A DNA stretch of 64,000 bases from Pantoea alhagi. GTDB lineage: Bacteria; Pseudomonadota; Gammaproteobacteria; Enterobacterales; Enterobacteriaceae. The position numbers and the translations under genes were made by a program. The notes beneath the pieces were generated by a model. The model worked only from the letters and a program-made list of their open reading frames with translations, was not told the DNA's origin and ran no database searches. The stretch spans positions 310,001-374,000 of the forward strand of contig NZ_CP019706.1 in NCBI RefSeq assembly GCF_002101395.1. Direction: 5' to 3'. Position 1 is the first letter of the stretch. Every line of letters begins with the position of its first letter. Below, piece by piece: positions 1 to 7,737 of this stretch.

Positions 1-126
1 TTTGAAACCATTGCTCTGGATAGCAGAGAAGTGTACGAATACGTCTTTGCTGCCATCTTCCGGAGTAATGAAGCCGAATCCTTTGGACTCATTAAACCAC
101 TTAACGTTACCTTTAATCTTGGACAT
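1..126 (-). CDS. cspE: Cold-shock protein CspE, 3' part cut by window edge
   Basis: The reverse strand encodes the first 42 residues of a cold-shock domain protein; the remaining roughly 27 residues lie outside the window. RNP1 (KGFGFI, residues 15-20) and RNP2 (VFVHF, 29-33) are present, so it should bind single-stranded RNA/DNA as an RNA chaperone and antiterminator. The start [11 protein letters not shown] matches CspE better than CspC, which begins MAKIKGQ (family knowledge). A GGTAA-type ribosome site precedes the ATG. The upstream 127-846 region holds no convincing gene. Confidence 0.93.
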
Positions 127-846
127 CTATATTACCTTTACATGAAAAATGGACACTAAACTGTGTCGGGGTTAAGTACAGCAATTGCCGCGCCTTTTGT
201 CCAGTGCGTCGTGAAGAAAAAGTGATAAATATCGCTTTTTTTTCGTATGTGACCACTTTGTAGAAGTCATTAAATGTCACAGAGAAGCGTCATTCAAGGG
301 CAACTGCCTTCATCCCCTCATCTTAAAAAATCATAACTCAATGATTTAACTAATATAATTTTTGTTATTGTCTTGCTATCTAAAAAAACGCGGTAAAAAA
401 CGGTTTTTACCAGCGCCTCAACCTTTGCGGCGAAAAATTATCACGCCAGGCGATAATGCCATTGAGCAAAAGATAAACAGCATTTTTTATCGCCGTAAAG
501 TTATCTGATCCCCCTCTCATTCAGCCGGGCTTCAGCTTTTAACAACAAGCCACTTGTGCATTAAAGCAACAGTAGAGATAACACGCATCAGAAGCTTTCC
601 TTTTTCTAATGAGAAAGAAATACCCACCGATTAACAATTGCTCTATTATTGAGAAAAATCATTGAAAACAGCTTTTTCTTATCTTTACAGCGTAGACCAG
701 TAAAAACATTCATTAAATTTACTTATTTTTCATTGATTTATCAGGTGATCATAACAACCTTGAACAGATTAAGTAAATTTATAGATCTTTCATATGTTTT
801 TGCTAAGATATTTCACGCCGCGAAATCAGCAATAAGGAAGATAAGG
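127..846. other. AT-rich intergenic region upstream of cspE
   Basis: No credible gene is seen here. An imperfect hairpin flanked by A and T runs lies near 214-242. The rest is AT-rich and probably carries the divergent promoters of cspE and of the zinc-ribbon gene at 853. An open frame starting at 649 runs into that gene, but its first ~65 residues look like untranslated leader: basic, no homology recognised and no ribosome site. Confidence 0.5.
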
Positions 847-852
847 ATGGTC

Positions 853-1050
853 ATGAAAGTACGATGTACCGCCTGTGGCAGCAAAAGGTTTCGTTATACT
901 ACCGGGGACCAAAAAGGAAAATTTCACCACGGCGCGGTATGTGCTTATTGCTTTAAACCTTTTACCGTACAGGATGTATTACCCCATACAGAAATAGACC
1001 CTATTGCCCACTGCCTTATCAGGCAGCGCAATAGCCGGCTCAGACCTTAG
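853..1050 (+). CDS. Small zinc-ribbon protein, possible cold-shock-associated type
   Basis: A 65-residue protein with two CxxC pairs (C5/C8 and C30/C33), the arrangement of a small zinc ribbon. It is basic and hydrophilic. ATG 853 is preceded by AAGG at a 6-base spacing; an in-frame ATG at 847 is also possible with AAGGAAG upstream. The longer frame reading from 649 is rejected as leader. It resembles small zinc-binding proteins found beside csp genes in enterobacteria (YmcF/YnfQ/YnfU type), but that assignment is from memory and weak. The function is unknown. Confidence 0.6.
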   Translation: MKVRCTACGSKRFRYTTGDQKGKFHHGAVCAYCFKPFTVQDVLPHTEIDPIAHCLIRQRNSRLRP

Positions 1051-1077
1051 AAAAGCGGCACCCGTCTGAGGTGCCGC
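1051..1077 (-). terminator. Rho-independent terminator for yohP
   Basis: GCGGCACC at 1055-1062 pairs with GGTGCCGC at 1070-1077. On the minus strand the hairpin is followed by four T, just beyond the yohP stop. It may also end the converging zinc-ribbon transcript. Confidence 0.65.
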
Positions 1078-1085
1078 CAGTTAAA

Positions 1086-1169
1086 TTAAAACAGAATCTT
1101 GAATACACCGGTAAGCGTCAGTAACCCAACGATAAAGATAATTGCAATAATCCAAAGTATAATTTTCAT
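1086..1169 (-). CDS. yohP: YohP-like 27-residue inner-membrane protein
   Basis: This tiny gene encodes 27 residues starting MKIILWIIAIIF and ending TGVFKILF, almost entirely one hydrophobic segment with a single N-terminal Lys. Length, start and end match E. coli YohP as I recall it, a single-span membrane protein used as a model for membrane targeting of very small proteins. A strong ribosome site, GGGAGAATGGA, precedes the ATG. A hairpin terminator follows the stop. The physiological role is unknown. Confidence 0.8.
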   Translation of the reverse strand: MKIILWIIAIIFIVGLLTLTGVFKILF

Positions 1170-1449
1170 TCCATTCTCCCTGTAGACAACTATGCCGATA
1201 AGCCGATAAGTAAAATGCGCTGCGGTCAGTTTTCAATAAAATCTGAGCGCCAGTTGGTCAACAACCGCAACGTTATCTGTCGCTTAAGTATAGTTCAGGA
1301 TAGAGATTTTGCATTTTGCGAACCCGATCGCGCCCTTCACCTTTCCCCTGCCCCACCGCTTCGCTCTGTGAAATAAAGAACGCTAAACTTAATGCGGGTA
1401 TCAACCCGGTGTCTTAGTGACTTTTTGTCAGCCTGTAAAAGGAGGCCTT

Positions 1450-1695
1450 ATGAGTACGATTGATACCAATATGGGCAGATATTGTCTGAAGGCGAACCAT
1501 GCCGGTAATCATATCAAGGGGACAATTGCCATCAACAATGAGGGTGGCGACCAGCTCTCTTTACAGGAGTTTGACGAGCATTATCTGGATGATGTGGTTA
1601 ATAACGTTATCTATCCGGTCACCGGCGGCAATCGTGAAATTACGCGGGCGCTGCGTGAGCAAATGATAAAAGCGGGTTTTAATCAGCCGCATTAA
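1450..1695 (+). CDS. Hypothetical 81-residue protein
   Basis: An 81-residue soluble, mildly acidic protein starting MSTIDTNMGRYCLK, with an excellent ribosome site (AAAAGGAGG) eight bases before ATG 1450; the frame open from 1417 lacks one. No family is recognised. It has no signal peptide or membrane span. It stands alone between yohP and gntT and converges on gntT. The clean ribosome site and chromosomal-type codon use make it likely to be real. Confidence 0.65.
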   Translation: MSTIDTNMGRYCLKANHAGNHIKGTIAINNEGGDQLSLQEFDEHYLDDVVNNVIYPVTGGNREITRALREQMIKAGFNQPH

Positions 1696-1780
1696 ATGAC
1701 CTGGGCCCCCACAGGATGCCCTGTCTTGATGCTTCGGGCAGCAGCGCAACCGGGAATATCAGCGTCGCTGCTGCCTTAGC

Positions 1781-3097
1781 TTAGATAAGAGCAGAGAGCA
1801 GCAAACACCCCACCAGCCCGCAAACCGAAATAATGGTCTCCAGCGCCGACCATGAGCGCATGGTTTCACCAATGGTCAGGTTAAAATACTCCTTGAACAG
1901 CCAGAAGCCAGGATCGTTAACGTGCGAGAAAATGACGCTGCCTGCTCCCACGGCGATCACCATCAGCTCCGGGCTGGCACCGGAAGTGGCAATCAGCGGC
2001 GCAACAATACCACCAGCAGTAATGGCGGCAACGGTTGCCGATCCCAGCGCAATACGCAGTACGGCGGCAATCGACCAGGCCATAAAAATAGGTGACAGGT
2101 TAGTAGCATGCATCAGACCGGCAATATATTTGTCCACGCCGCTGTCCACCAGTACCTGCTTAAAGGCGCCGCCGCCGCCGATAATCAGTAGCATCATGGC
2201 GATAATCTTGATGGAATCAGTCAGCGTATCCATCACCTCTTCCATACTGCGGCCGCGATTAAGACCAAAGGTAAAAATACCAATCAGTACCGCTATCAGG
2301 GTTGCCATTACCGGATCGCCAAAGAACTCCGCCCAGGGCAGCAACGGGTTATCTTTAGGCAGGACCATTTCCGCTACGGCACGTAAAGCCATCAACACAA
2401 CTGGTACCAGCGCGGTCCATACGCTGACGCCAAAGCCAGGCATCTCCTCTTCGCTAAAGGTTTTCGGGTTGTAAAGCCCTTCCGGGATAGGCTTATCAAT
2501 GTTTTTCAGAAAGCGCGCATAAACCGGACCCGCCAGAATTACCGTCGGGATCGCCAACAGCGTGCCGAACAACAGCGTTTTTCCCATATCGGCGTTAAAC
2601 AGCGTGGCAATTGCGGTCGGTCCCGGGTGCGGCGGCAGGAAACCATGCGTTACAGATAAAGCGGTGGCCATCGGCACGCCAACGTAGAGCAGCGGCACGC
2701 GCGCCGAGGCAGCAATGCTGAACACCAGCGGCAGCATCAACACAAACCCCACTTCATAAAACAGAGCGAAGCCCACGGTAAAGCCGGTTAATACCACGGC
2801 CCACTGAATATGACGGTGGCCAAATTTAGCAATCAGCGTAGTGGCGATCCGCTGCGCCCCGCCACAGTCCGCCAGAAGTTTTCCCAGCATCGCGCCGAAT
2901 CCCATGATCAGCGCCAGGCTGCCAAGCGTACTGCCAACGCCAGCTTTAATGGAGGCGATCACTTTATCGACCGGCATCCCCTGCATTATTCCCACCACCA
3001 GCGCAACCAAAATCAGCGCAATAAATCCATTAAGCTTGAAGCGAATCATTAGCAGGAGCAGCAACGCGACTCCAACCGCAACGATAACTAATGGCAT
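1781..3097 (-). CDS. gntT: High-affinity gluconate:H+ symporter GntT
   Basis: A 438-residue polytopic membrane protein of the GntP family, the same length as E. coli GntT and colinear with it from MPLVIVAVGV to the C-terminus. Conserved stretches include GFGAMLGK, HGFLPPHPGPTAIA and SHVNDPGFWLFKEYF. It imports D-gluconate across the inner membrane for gluconokinase and the Entner-Doudoroff or pentose-phosphate pathway. A GGAGAAAAATT ribosome site precedes the ATG. Two GntR-like operators lie about 110-140 bp upstream, so induction by gluconate is expected. A long GC hairpin (1737-1775) lies just past the stop. The gene is monocistronic here, with no gntK or gntR beside it. Confidence 0.95.
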   Translation of the reverse strand: MPLVIVAVGVALLLLLMIRFKLNGFIALILVALVVGIMQGMPVDKVIASIKAGVGSTLGSLALIMGFGAMLGKLLADCGGAQRIATTLIAKFGHRHIQWAVVLTGFTVGFALFYEVGFVLMLPLVFSIAASARVPLLYVGVPMATALSVTHGFLPPHPGPTAIATLFNADMGKTLLFGTLLAIPTVILAGPVYARFLKNIDKPIPEGLYNPKTFSEEEMPGFGVSVWTALVPVVLMALRAVAEMVLPKDNPLLPWAEFFGDPVMATLIAVLIGIFTFGLNRGRSMEEVMDTLTDSIKIIAMMLLIIGGGGAFKQVLVDSGVDKYIAGLMHATNLSPIFMAWSIAAVLRIALGSATVAAITAGGIVAPLIATSGASPELMVIAVGAGSVIFSHVNDPGFWLFKEYFNLTIGETMRSWSALETIISVCGLVGCLLLSALI

Positions 3098-3208
3098 AAT
3101 TTTTCTCCGGTGAATGGCCGCCAGGAATAACGGCCGACTTTATCATTGTGGGTCACGACAGAAATAAACTGAGTGACATGCTTAGCAGCAAGTAGAAGCG
3201 TTGCCATA

Positions 3209-3238
3209 TTGTTACCGATAACATGGTAGCGGTAACAA
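3209..3238. promoter_or_regulatory. Tandem GntR-type operators upstream of gntT
   Basis: The palindrome TTGTTACCGATAACAT at 3209-3224 fits the GntR operator pattern (ATGTTACC-GTAACAT type). A second, weaker copy, ATGGTAGCGGTAACAA, sits at 3223-3238, overlapping it by two bases. Their place between gntT and the divergent alcohol dehydrogenase gene supports gluconate-responsive repression of gntT and perhaps of both genes. Confidence 0.7.
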
Positions 3239-3340
3239 ATTGTCACTGGAATCAGAGCAGCAGGTAGAATTATTGATTTGCGAAGATGATCAACTTTTTA
3301 CCGCCATGTTAACACTCATGAGCTATCCATAGCGGAGCGG

Positions 3341-4531
3341 TTGACTGTTAAACTCACCTCTCCTTACCAAACCGTGGCGGGAATAAACGTGTTGACCAGC
3401 CAGACGATCGCTAACCGACAAACCTTTTTTGGCCGGGGCAGCCTGCAACAGTTGCTACCGCTACTTCAGCAAACACCGCAAGCGACACTCCTGTTTTGCA
3501 GCCGCTCTTTCCTTAACAGCTCGCACTATGCCGCTATCAGTCCGGCGCTTAAGCCGTTGCTTATCGGCTATGAAGTTGTTACTCATGAAGCCTCGCCAGA
3601 TAATATTGACCACTGGGTCGCACGCTGGCGCGGCAAGGTTGAACGCGTGGTGGCAATTGGCGGCGGCAGCGTTCTGGATGCTGCCAAAGCCTTTGCCGCC
3701 ATGAGCCAGCACCCGCTTAACACTTTGCGCTATCTGGAAAAAACAGGCGATACGCCGGTCAGCGGCGTGACGCTGCCGTTAATTGCCGTTCCTGCTACGG
3801 CGGGCACCGGAAGCGAAGTGACGCAAAATGCGGTAGTCACCGACCAGCGTGATAACAAGGTTAAGGCTTCATTACGTCACGCTAATTTTGTGCCGCAGGT
3901 TGCCATTCTTGATGCTGATTTACTCGACGGCGCGCCCGATAAGGTACTCGCCTGCTGCGCTATCGATGCCTTTACCCATCTGTTTGAAGCCTGGCTTTCA
4001 GCCAAAGGGAATATGTTTACCCGGCAAACCGCGCTTAACGGCCTGCGTCAGTTTATTAAGGGCTGGCCCGATCTTAATCGTCAGGATGAACGCGGGGCTG
4101 AAGCGCGTGAGGCGATGTTGATGGCGTCGTGGCTGGGAGGATTAAGCCTGAGCATGGCCGGGTTAGGCGTTATCCACGGTATTGCGGGCGAGCTGGGCGC
4201 TATCAAAGCCTGGCATCACGGTGAAGTCTGTGGCCGCCTGCTGTTCCCCTTTCTGGCGCTACTGGACAACAGCGAGCATCCGCAGCAACAGGCATTAATG
4301 GCTGAACTACAGCTGGCGCTGTTTGGCGCAGCGCACCCGACACCGGCAAGCTATCTGGCACAGTGGCTACAGCAGCACGCGGTGTTTCCTTTCTGGCAGC
4401 AAAAGCTTGAGCTTAGCGCCAGCGAGGTCGGGTGGATAGTGGCACGCGCCAACAGTAAAAATTCGCTGGTCAATTACAGCCCTGCGCAACGGCGCTGGAT
4501 GCTGGAACAGGCTTACCACTGTACCGATTAA
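3341..4531 (+). CDS. Iron-containing alcohol dehydrogenase family protein
   Basis: A 396-residue group III (Fe-type) alcohol dehydrogenase. It has the NAD-binding GGGSVLDAAKA motif, the PATAGTGSEVT loop, and the metal-binding region with Asp in ILDADLL and His in DAFTH, HGIAG and HHGE. The usual DALTHAIEAY and HGMAHPLG motifs are altered (DAFTHLFEAW, HGIAGELG), so the substrate is uncertain. The start is TTG at 3341, with GGAG four bases upstream; no in-frame ATG or GTG fits a full-length N-terminus. It is divergent from gntT across the GntR-like sites, which suggests a link with sugar-acid metabolism (inference). It ends 4 bases into the convergent HAD gene. Confidence 0.85.
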   Translation: MTVKLTSPYQTVAGINVLTSQTIANRQTFFGRGSLQQLLPLLQQTPQATLLFCSRSFLNSSHYAAISPALKPLLIGYEVVTHEASPDNIDHWVARWRGKVERVVAIGGGSVLDAAKAFAAMSQHPLNTLRYLEKTGDTPVSGVTLPLIAVPATAGTGSEVTQNAVVTDQRDNKVKASLRHANFVPQVAILDADLLDGAPDKVLACCAIDAFTHLFEAWLSAKGNMFTRQTALNGLRQFIKGWPDLNRQDERGAEAREAMLMASWLGGLSLSMAGLGVIHGIAGELGAIKAWHHGEVCGRLLFPFLALLDNSEHPQQQALMAELQLALFGAAHPTPASYLAQWLQQHAVFPFWQQKLELSASEVGWIVARANSKNSLVNYSPAQRRWMLEQAYHCTD

Positions 4532-5349
4532 TCAAAGGGGGGGCGGCCCTCCAGCAGTTGCTGGATAACGTGCAGTACGCCCTCCTGATTATTTGACGGT
4601 GCCAGATACTTTGCTGCCGCCTTCACTCGTTCGGGCGCGTTAGCCATAGCGTAACCGAAACCTGCCTGGCTAAGCATCTCCAGATCGTTGCCGCCATCAC
4701 CAAACGCCAGCACCTGTTGATGAGTGATCCCCCAGCGTTGCTGCAACAACGCCAGCCCGTGCGCTTTATGCAAACCAGGAATAATCAGATCAACAGAGCC
4801 ATGACCGCTGGTCACGGCGGTCGCAACACCGGCATGATGTCGCTCGATATCCGCCATTAATATCGGAACATACTCATCCGGGAGATTCAGCGCGAATTTA
4901 AACAGACGATCGTGAATCGCATCCAGCCGCTCTACTGGCTGAAGGCGGTAACAGTAGCGGCGCATTTTTTCAATGTAGGCAGCGGGCGTTGAGGAAAAAT
5001 ACCAGGCGCTGTGGTAGCCACACAGCACATAATTGAGCTCAGGGTAGTTGCCGCGTGCCAGCGTATCAATAATCTTCTCCACGTCGTCGTGGGGAAACTC
5101 GCCCACGAAGCGATCTTCGCCCGCCTCGATGATATAAGCGCCGTTTTCCGCCACAAAGGCGATCTCATGTGCAATTTCAGGAAAAAAGGTGCGCAGCTGA
5201 TAATACTGGTTGCCGCTGGCAACCACGAACCGAATACCGCGTGCCTTAAGCTCTGCATACTGTTCGGCAAAGCGCGCACGGTTATAATTTTTTCGGTCAT
5301 CAAGAAAGGTGCCATCCATATCAACAGCAATAAGTTTGATATCCGCCAT
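4528..5349 (-). CDS. HAD-superfamily Cof-type sugar phosphatase, YbiV-like
   Basis: A 273-residue Cof-type HAD hydrolase. Motif I is DMDGT (D9 nucleophile, D11), SGNQYYQL is motif II, and GDGGND (217-222) is motif IV binding Mg2+. The SGNQYYQLRTFFPE and DLIIPGLHKAHG stretches match the E. coli YbiV/SupH group, which dephosphorylates sugar phosphates such as erythrose-4-P (family knowledge). ATG 5349 is preceded by GAGGCAAAATA; the frame extends to 5460 but that extension lacks homology. It overlaps the convergent dehydrogenase stop by 4 bases. Confidence 0.85.
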   Translation of the reverse strand: MADIKLIAVDMDGTFLDDRKNYNRARFAEQYAELKARGIRFVVASGNQYYQLRTFFPEIAHEIAFVAENGAYIIEAGEDRFVGEFPHDDVEKIIDTLARGNYPELNYVLCGYHSAWYFSSTPAAYIEKMRRYCYRLQPVERLDAIHDRLFKFALNLPDEYVPILMADIERHHAGVATAVTSGHGSVDLIIPGLHKAHGLALLQQRWGITHQQVLAFGDGGNDLEMLSQAGFGYAMANAPERVKAAAKYLAPSNNQEGVLHVIQQLLEGRPPFD

Positions 5350-5461
5350 TATTTTGCCTCTGCTTACGCTAACTGAGGGTGATCTTAGCTGACGATCCCG
5401 TTTGCTGCTCTTCTGCCCCGTCTTAGTACTGACCTCTCTTTTAACGGCTGGCTGACGCATT

Positions 5462-5671
5462 TCACTTCGCCTTGATGCCTAATTTTTTCATTCCCGACAG
5501 CAGCGTAGTGCGTTTTAATCCTAAACGGCAGGCCGCACCGCGAGGACCGGCATCCACCCCGTTAGTCTCTTTCAGCACCTCAACAATACGTTCGCGCTCA
5601 TCGGCAACATTCATTACCGGAGACGTTTTTTCCGGCATGTCAGTATGGATAATGGATAAGGGCCGACACAT
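5462..5671 (-). pseudogene. Remnant of FhlA-type sigma-54 activator, DNA-binding tail only
   Basis: The frame encodes only the C-terminal Fis-type helix-turn-helix of an FhlA-like sigma-54 regulator: the stretch ETNGVDAGPRGAACRLGLKR followed by TTLLSGM. The family normally reads TTLLSRM, so a recognition-helix Arg appears replaced by Gly. The receptor/GAF and AAA+ domains (about 600 residues) are absent. None of the possible starts (ATG 5671, 5638, 5614) has a recognisable ribosome site. A decayed regulator tail is the best reading; a stand-alone small DNA-binding protein is possible. Confidence 0.6.
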
Positions 5672-5700
5672 TGTAACGGAGGCTCGGTAAAAAGGAGAAG

Positions 5701-5766
5701 ATGATGAAATATCAAGAATTGTTTAATTTCTGGTTCGAAGCAGCGTATAAAAATCAACGGTGTTAA
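5701..5766 (+). pseudogene. Possible truncated 5' gene end (21 codons)
   Basis: After an excellent ribosome site (AAAAAGGAGAAG) an ATG-ATG opens a frame reading MMKYQELFNFWFEAAYKN before a stop after 21 codons. The strong start signal joined to such a short frame, at the edge of AT-rich accessory DNA, suggests the front of a gene whose body has been lost. A real micro-peptide cannot be excluded. No family is recognised. Confidence 0.3.
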
Positions 5767-5840
5767 CCAGAGAATGTCTTAATTTGGGCAGATTAATGAT
5801 GCTCACCAGACGCTTTCTTACGAGAGCACCTGGTGATATA

Positions 5841-6032
5841 TCAGGAGGAAAGTATATCGCTGATATGGGCAGATAAATCTTCTTTTTTAATTCCAGTGAG
5901 TTCAGACAGACTGGAAGATAATTCTTCAATACTCTTGCCTGTTGATGACGGGCCAGACGTGGCATGAGCAAAGTAAAGCCCATTATCGAAACCAATATCG
6001 AAAGTAATATGATTAAGCTGAACACGTTGCAT
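5841..6032 (-). CDS. Hypothetical 63-residue protein
   Basis: A 63-residue soluble, acidic protein starting MQRVQLNHITFDIGF and ending in a Ser/Leu-rich helical tail (SIEELSSSLSEL). AAGGA lies 7 bases before ATG 6032. Its start region overlaps the end of the next upstream small frame (6013-6216) by 20 bases, which would allow translational coupling. AT-rich accessory context; no family recognised. Confidence 0.45.
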   Translation of the reverse strand: MQRVQLNHITFDIGFDNGLYFAHATSGPSSTGKSIEELSSSLSELTGIKKEDLSAHISDILSS

Positions 6033-6216
6033 AAACGATCCTTTTAATAACATGAAATTCAGGCTTAACGATAATTTGATAATTCATCAAAGCATCGTTT
6101 GTTCCTGATAATGCTTCGTCAGGCAGTAACCGTACGGCCTCGCTAACGACGCACCAGCAAAAAGCCTTCTGAGCAAAAAAACGCACAACGGTAATAGTGT
6201 AAGTCTTATCTGCCAT
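6013..6216 (-). CDS. Hypothetical small ORF, uncertain
   Basis: A 67-residue frame starting MADKTYTITVVRFFAQ and ending VYATCSA. It lies directly upstream of, and overlaps, the 63-residue frame on the same strand. Ribosome site is weak and no homologue is recognised. It may be real as the first gene of a two-gene unit, or a remnant in decayed island DNA. Confidence 0.3.
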   Translation of the reverse strand: MADKTYTITVVRFFAQKAFCWCVVSEAVRLLPDEALSGTNDALMNYQIIVKPEFHVIKRIVYATCSA

Positions 6217-6419
6217 AAAGGCCAAATTAAATGCCCTGGTTCGGATGCTTTATGAGCCCGATTTCAAAACATGATTCTGATGCCAGTTGCCTTGTTAGCC
6301 GGAAAAAAGACGGATTTACTGAGAGCCTTAACGGACGCTGTCGTAATAAATAAGTTGATAATAAAGGAGTTACCGGCATCAACCACATCAGAGCAATCAT
6401 GAATGACTAACGGCGGGTT

Positions 6420-6557
6420 TATAACGAATGCAGGCCCCATTTAGCACTGAATGACCAGATGCCATTAGAATCTGCAGCAGACTGGCGAAGCAGAAAATTT
6501 GAAGATAAACGAACCGACATAACTCACTGACGGTGGTATCTAATACAGGGGCTGGTC
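6420..6557 (+). pseudogene. Remnant of IS3-type transposase C-terminus and IS end
   Basis: From 6420 to the stop at 6530 the frame reads YNECRPHLALNDQMP, then SAADWRSRKFED. This is the conserved C-terminal end of IS3-family OrfB proteins (YNxxRPHxxLxxxxP followed by a W-R element). The DDE catalytic domain is missing. Downstream sequence to about 6557 (ending GGGGCTGGTCA) looks like the former IS right end. It is unrelated in detail to the complete IS3 element at 13693. The rest of 6226-6729 shows no gene. Confidence 0.65.
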
Positions 6558-6729
6558 ACTCAGACAAGTCAATTGCAGAATAATCCAGGATTTTTCTCAG
6601 CCAGAAATACCAACGCCTTTTGCCTAAGTCATTATTTTTATTTACAATACTTGGCAGTTTTGATTAAAGTATCTCTAAAAAACAGGTTCTAATTCTTTAA
6701 CTAAGTGACTGTTCATTGGAGCAAATGGA

Positions 6730-7734
6730 ATGCCACGCAATCTTGCACCTGCGTACTGTATAGTCCAACAACCTGGGAGCCTTGATTTCCAGGCGAGGAT
6801 GCTTTTCCGTGACAGCAACTCAGAAGCCGCCCGCCTTTTTATTCAAAACAATGCAGACACTCCCTGGCTGAATCCAGGACAGATAGTGATCGTAGCAGAT
6901 CCAGCATATTCACCAACCATGCAAATGCTCAGCGCTCTACGACAGGCGAAACAAAAAACCAACCGTGCGTTTGTTGGCGTAAGCTCTGAAGAAGCCAGTT
7001 TTATGCAGCAACACTACGGTTTGATTGCAGCCCTTACCACTGCGGGAGATAAAATTTTTGGCACGATTGGTGACGTTGGGGAAAGATATTTTTCAGAGAT
7101 AGAAAATACTCTCAAAAAGATAGAAGTCAGTTACCAAAACCAATTCCGCACCCAGGGAACACTGATAAGCCAGCAATTCTTTGTAGAACGTAATCAGCTT
7201 TTCAACCAGTTAAAAGAACTTGTTAACAAGCCTTTACTGAAATCTTTAATCCGCTATGCGGTAAAGTTTAAACCTTACGAGGACATGCGTAGAGCGTTGA
7301 ATCTTTCAAGCCGTTCTATAGTACATGAATGGTCAACCGTGGGGCTTGGCGGGTTACCCGGATATTCAAGCTATGTAGGAAATGCAGCAAAAGCGGCAAA
7401 ATTCTTAAAATCAGGTGGATATATAGGGATAGGGTTTGCTTTTGCGGGGACAACTAACGATGTGGCCAGTGCTTGTGTCAAGGGACGTGAGAGTGAATGC
7501 AAAAGAACAGCATTCAAAGAGTACGGTAAGTTCGGCACTTCAACATTAACAGGTGTCGGAGCTGGTGCAGTTGGTTCCGTTGCTGGATTAGGTGTATGCG
7601 CAGCAATAGGAATCGCCACAGCAGGAACCGGCGCGGTAGTATGCGCAGCTATTGGCTCCATAGCTGCTGGTTATGTTGGTGCCAAAGCAAGTGACTCTGT
7701 AATGGATACAATTTATGAATACATGGGAATTTGA
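6730..7734 (+). CDS. Putative membrane-active effector: LysM-like N-terminus, glycine-zipper C-terminus
   Basis: A 334-residue protein. Residues ~8-52 look like a divergent LysM fold, ending in the LNPGQIVIVADP signature. The middle (~70-200) is helical and charged. The C-terminal ~110 residues are rich in Gly/Ala with small-x3-small repeats (TGVGAGAVGSVAGLG, GSIAAGYVGAKASDS), the pattern of glycine zippers in pore-forming or membrane-inserting toxins. There is no signal peptide. GGAG lies 8 bases before ATG 6730. It sits three bases upstream of a small two-span membrane protein. By context it is a candidate contact-delivered (type VI-like) effector; no delivery gene is in the window and the family is not certain. 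Confidence 0.6.
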   Translation: MPRNLAPAYCIVQQPGSLDFQARMLFRDSNSEAARLFIQNNADTPWLNPGQIVIVADPAYSPTMQMLSALRQAKQKTNRAFVGVSSEEASFMQQHYGLIAALTTAGDKIFGTIGDVGERYFSEIENTLKKIEVSYQNQFRTQGTLISQQFFVERNQLFNQLKELVNKPLLKSLIRYAVKFKPYEDMRRALNLSSRSIVHEWSTVGLGGLPGYSSYVGNAAKAAKFLKSGGYIGIGFAFAGTTNDVASACVKGRESECKRTAFKEYGKFGTSTLTGVGAGAVGSVAGLGVCAAIGIATAGTGAVVCAAIGSIAAGYVGAKASDSVMDTIYEYMGI

Positions 7735-7737
7735 AGA

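Noticed and set aside
649..852. N-terminal extension of the zinc-ribbon frame (~65 residues)
   Set aside because: Basic, low-complexity sequence with no ribosome site. The real start is at 853 (or 847), right before the Cys-rich domain.
1833..2474. 213-residue plus-strand frame inside gntT
   Set aside because: It is antisense to a clear full-length permease gene; Ser/Pro/Ile-rich composition is typical of a shadow frame.
5723..6025. 100-residue minus-strand frame with a hydrophobic start
   Set aside because: It overlaps the better supported 63-residue frame on the same strand, has no ribosome site, and resembles no family.
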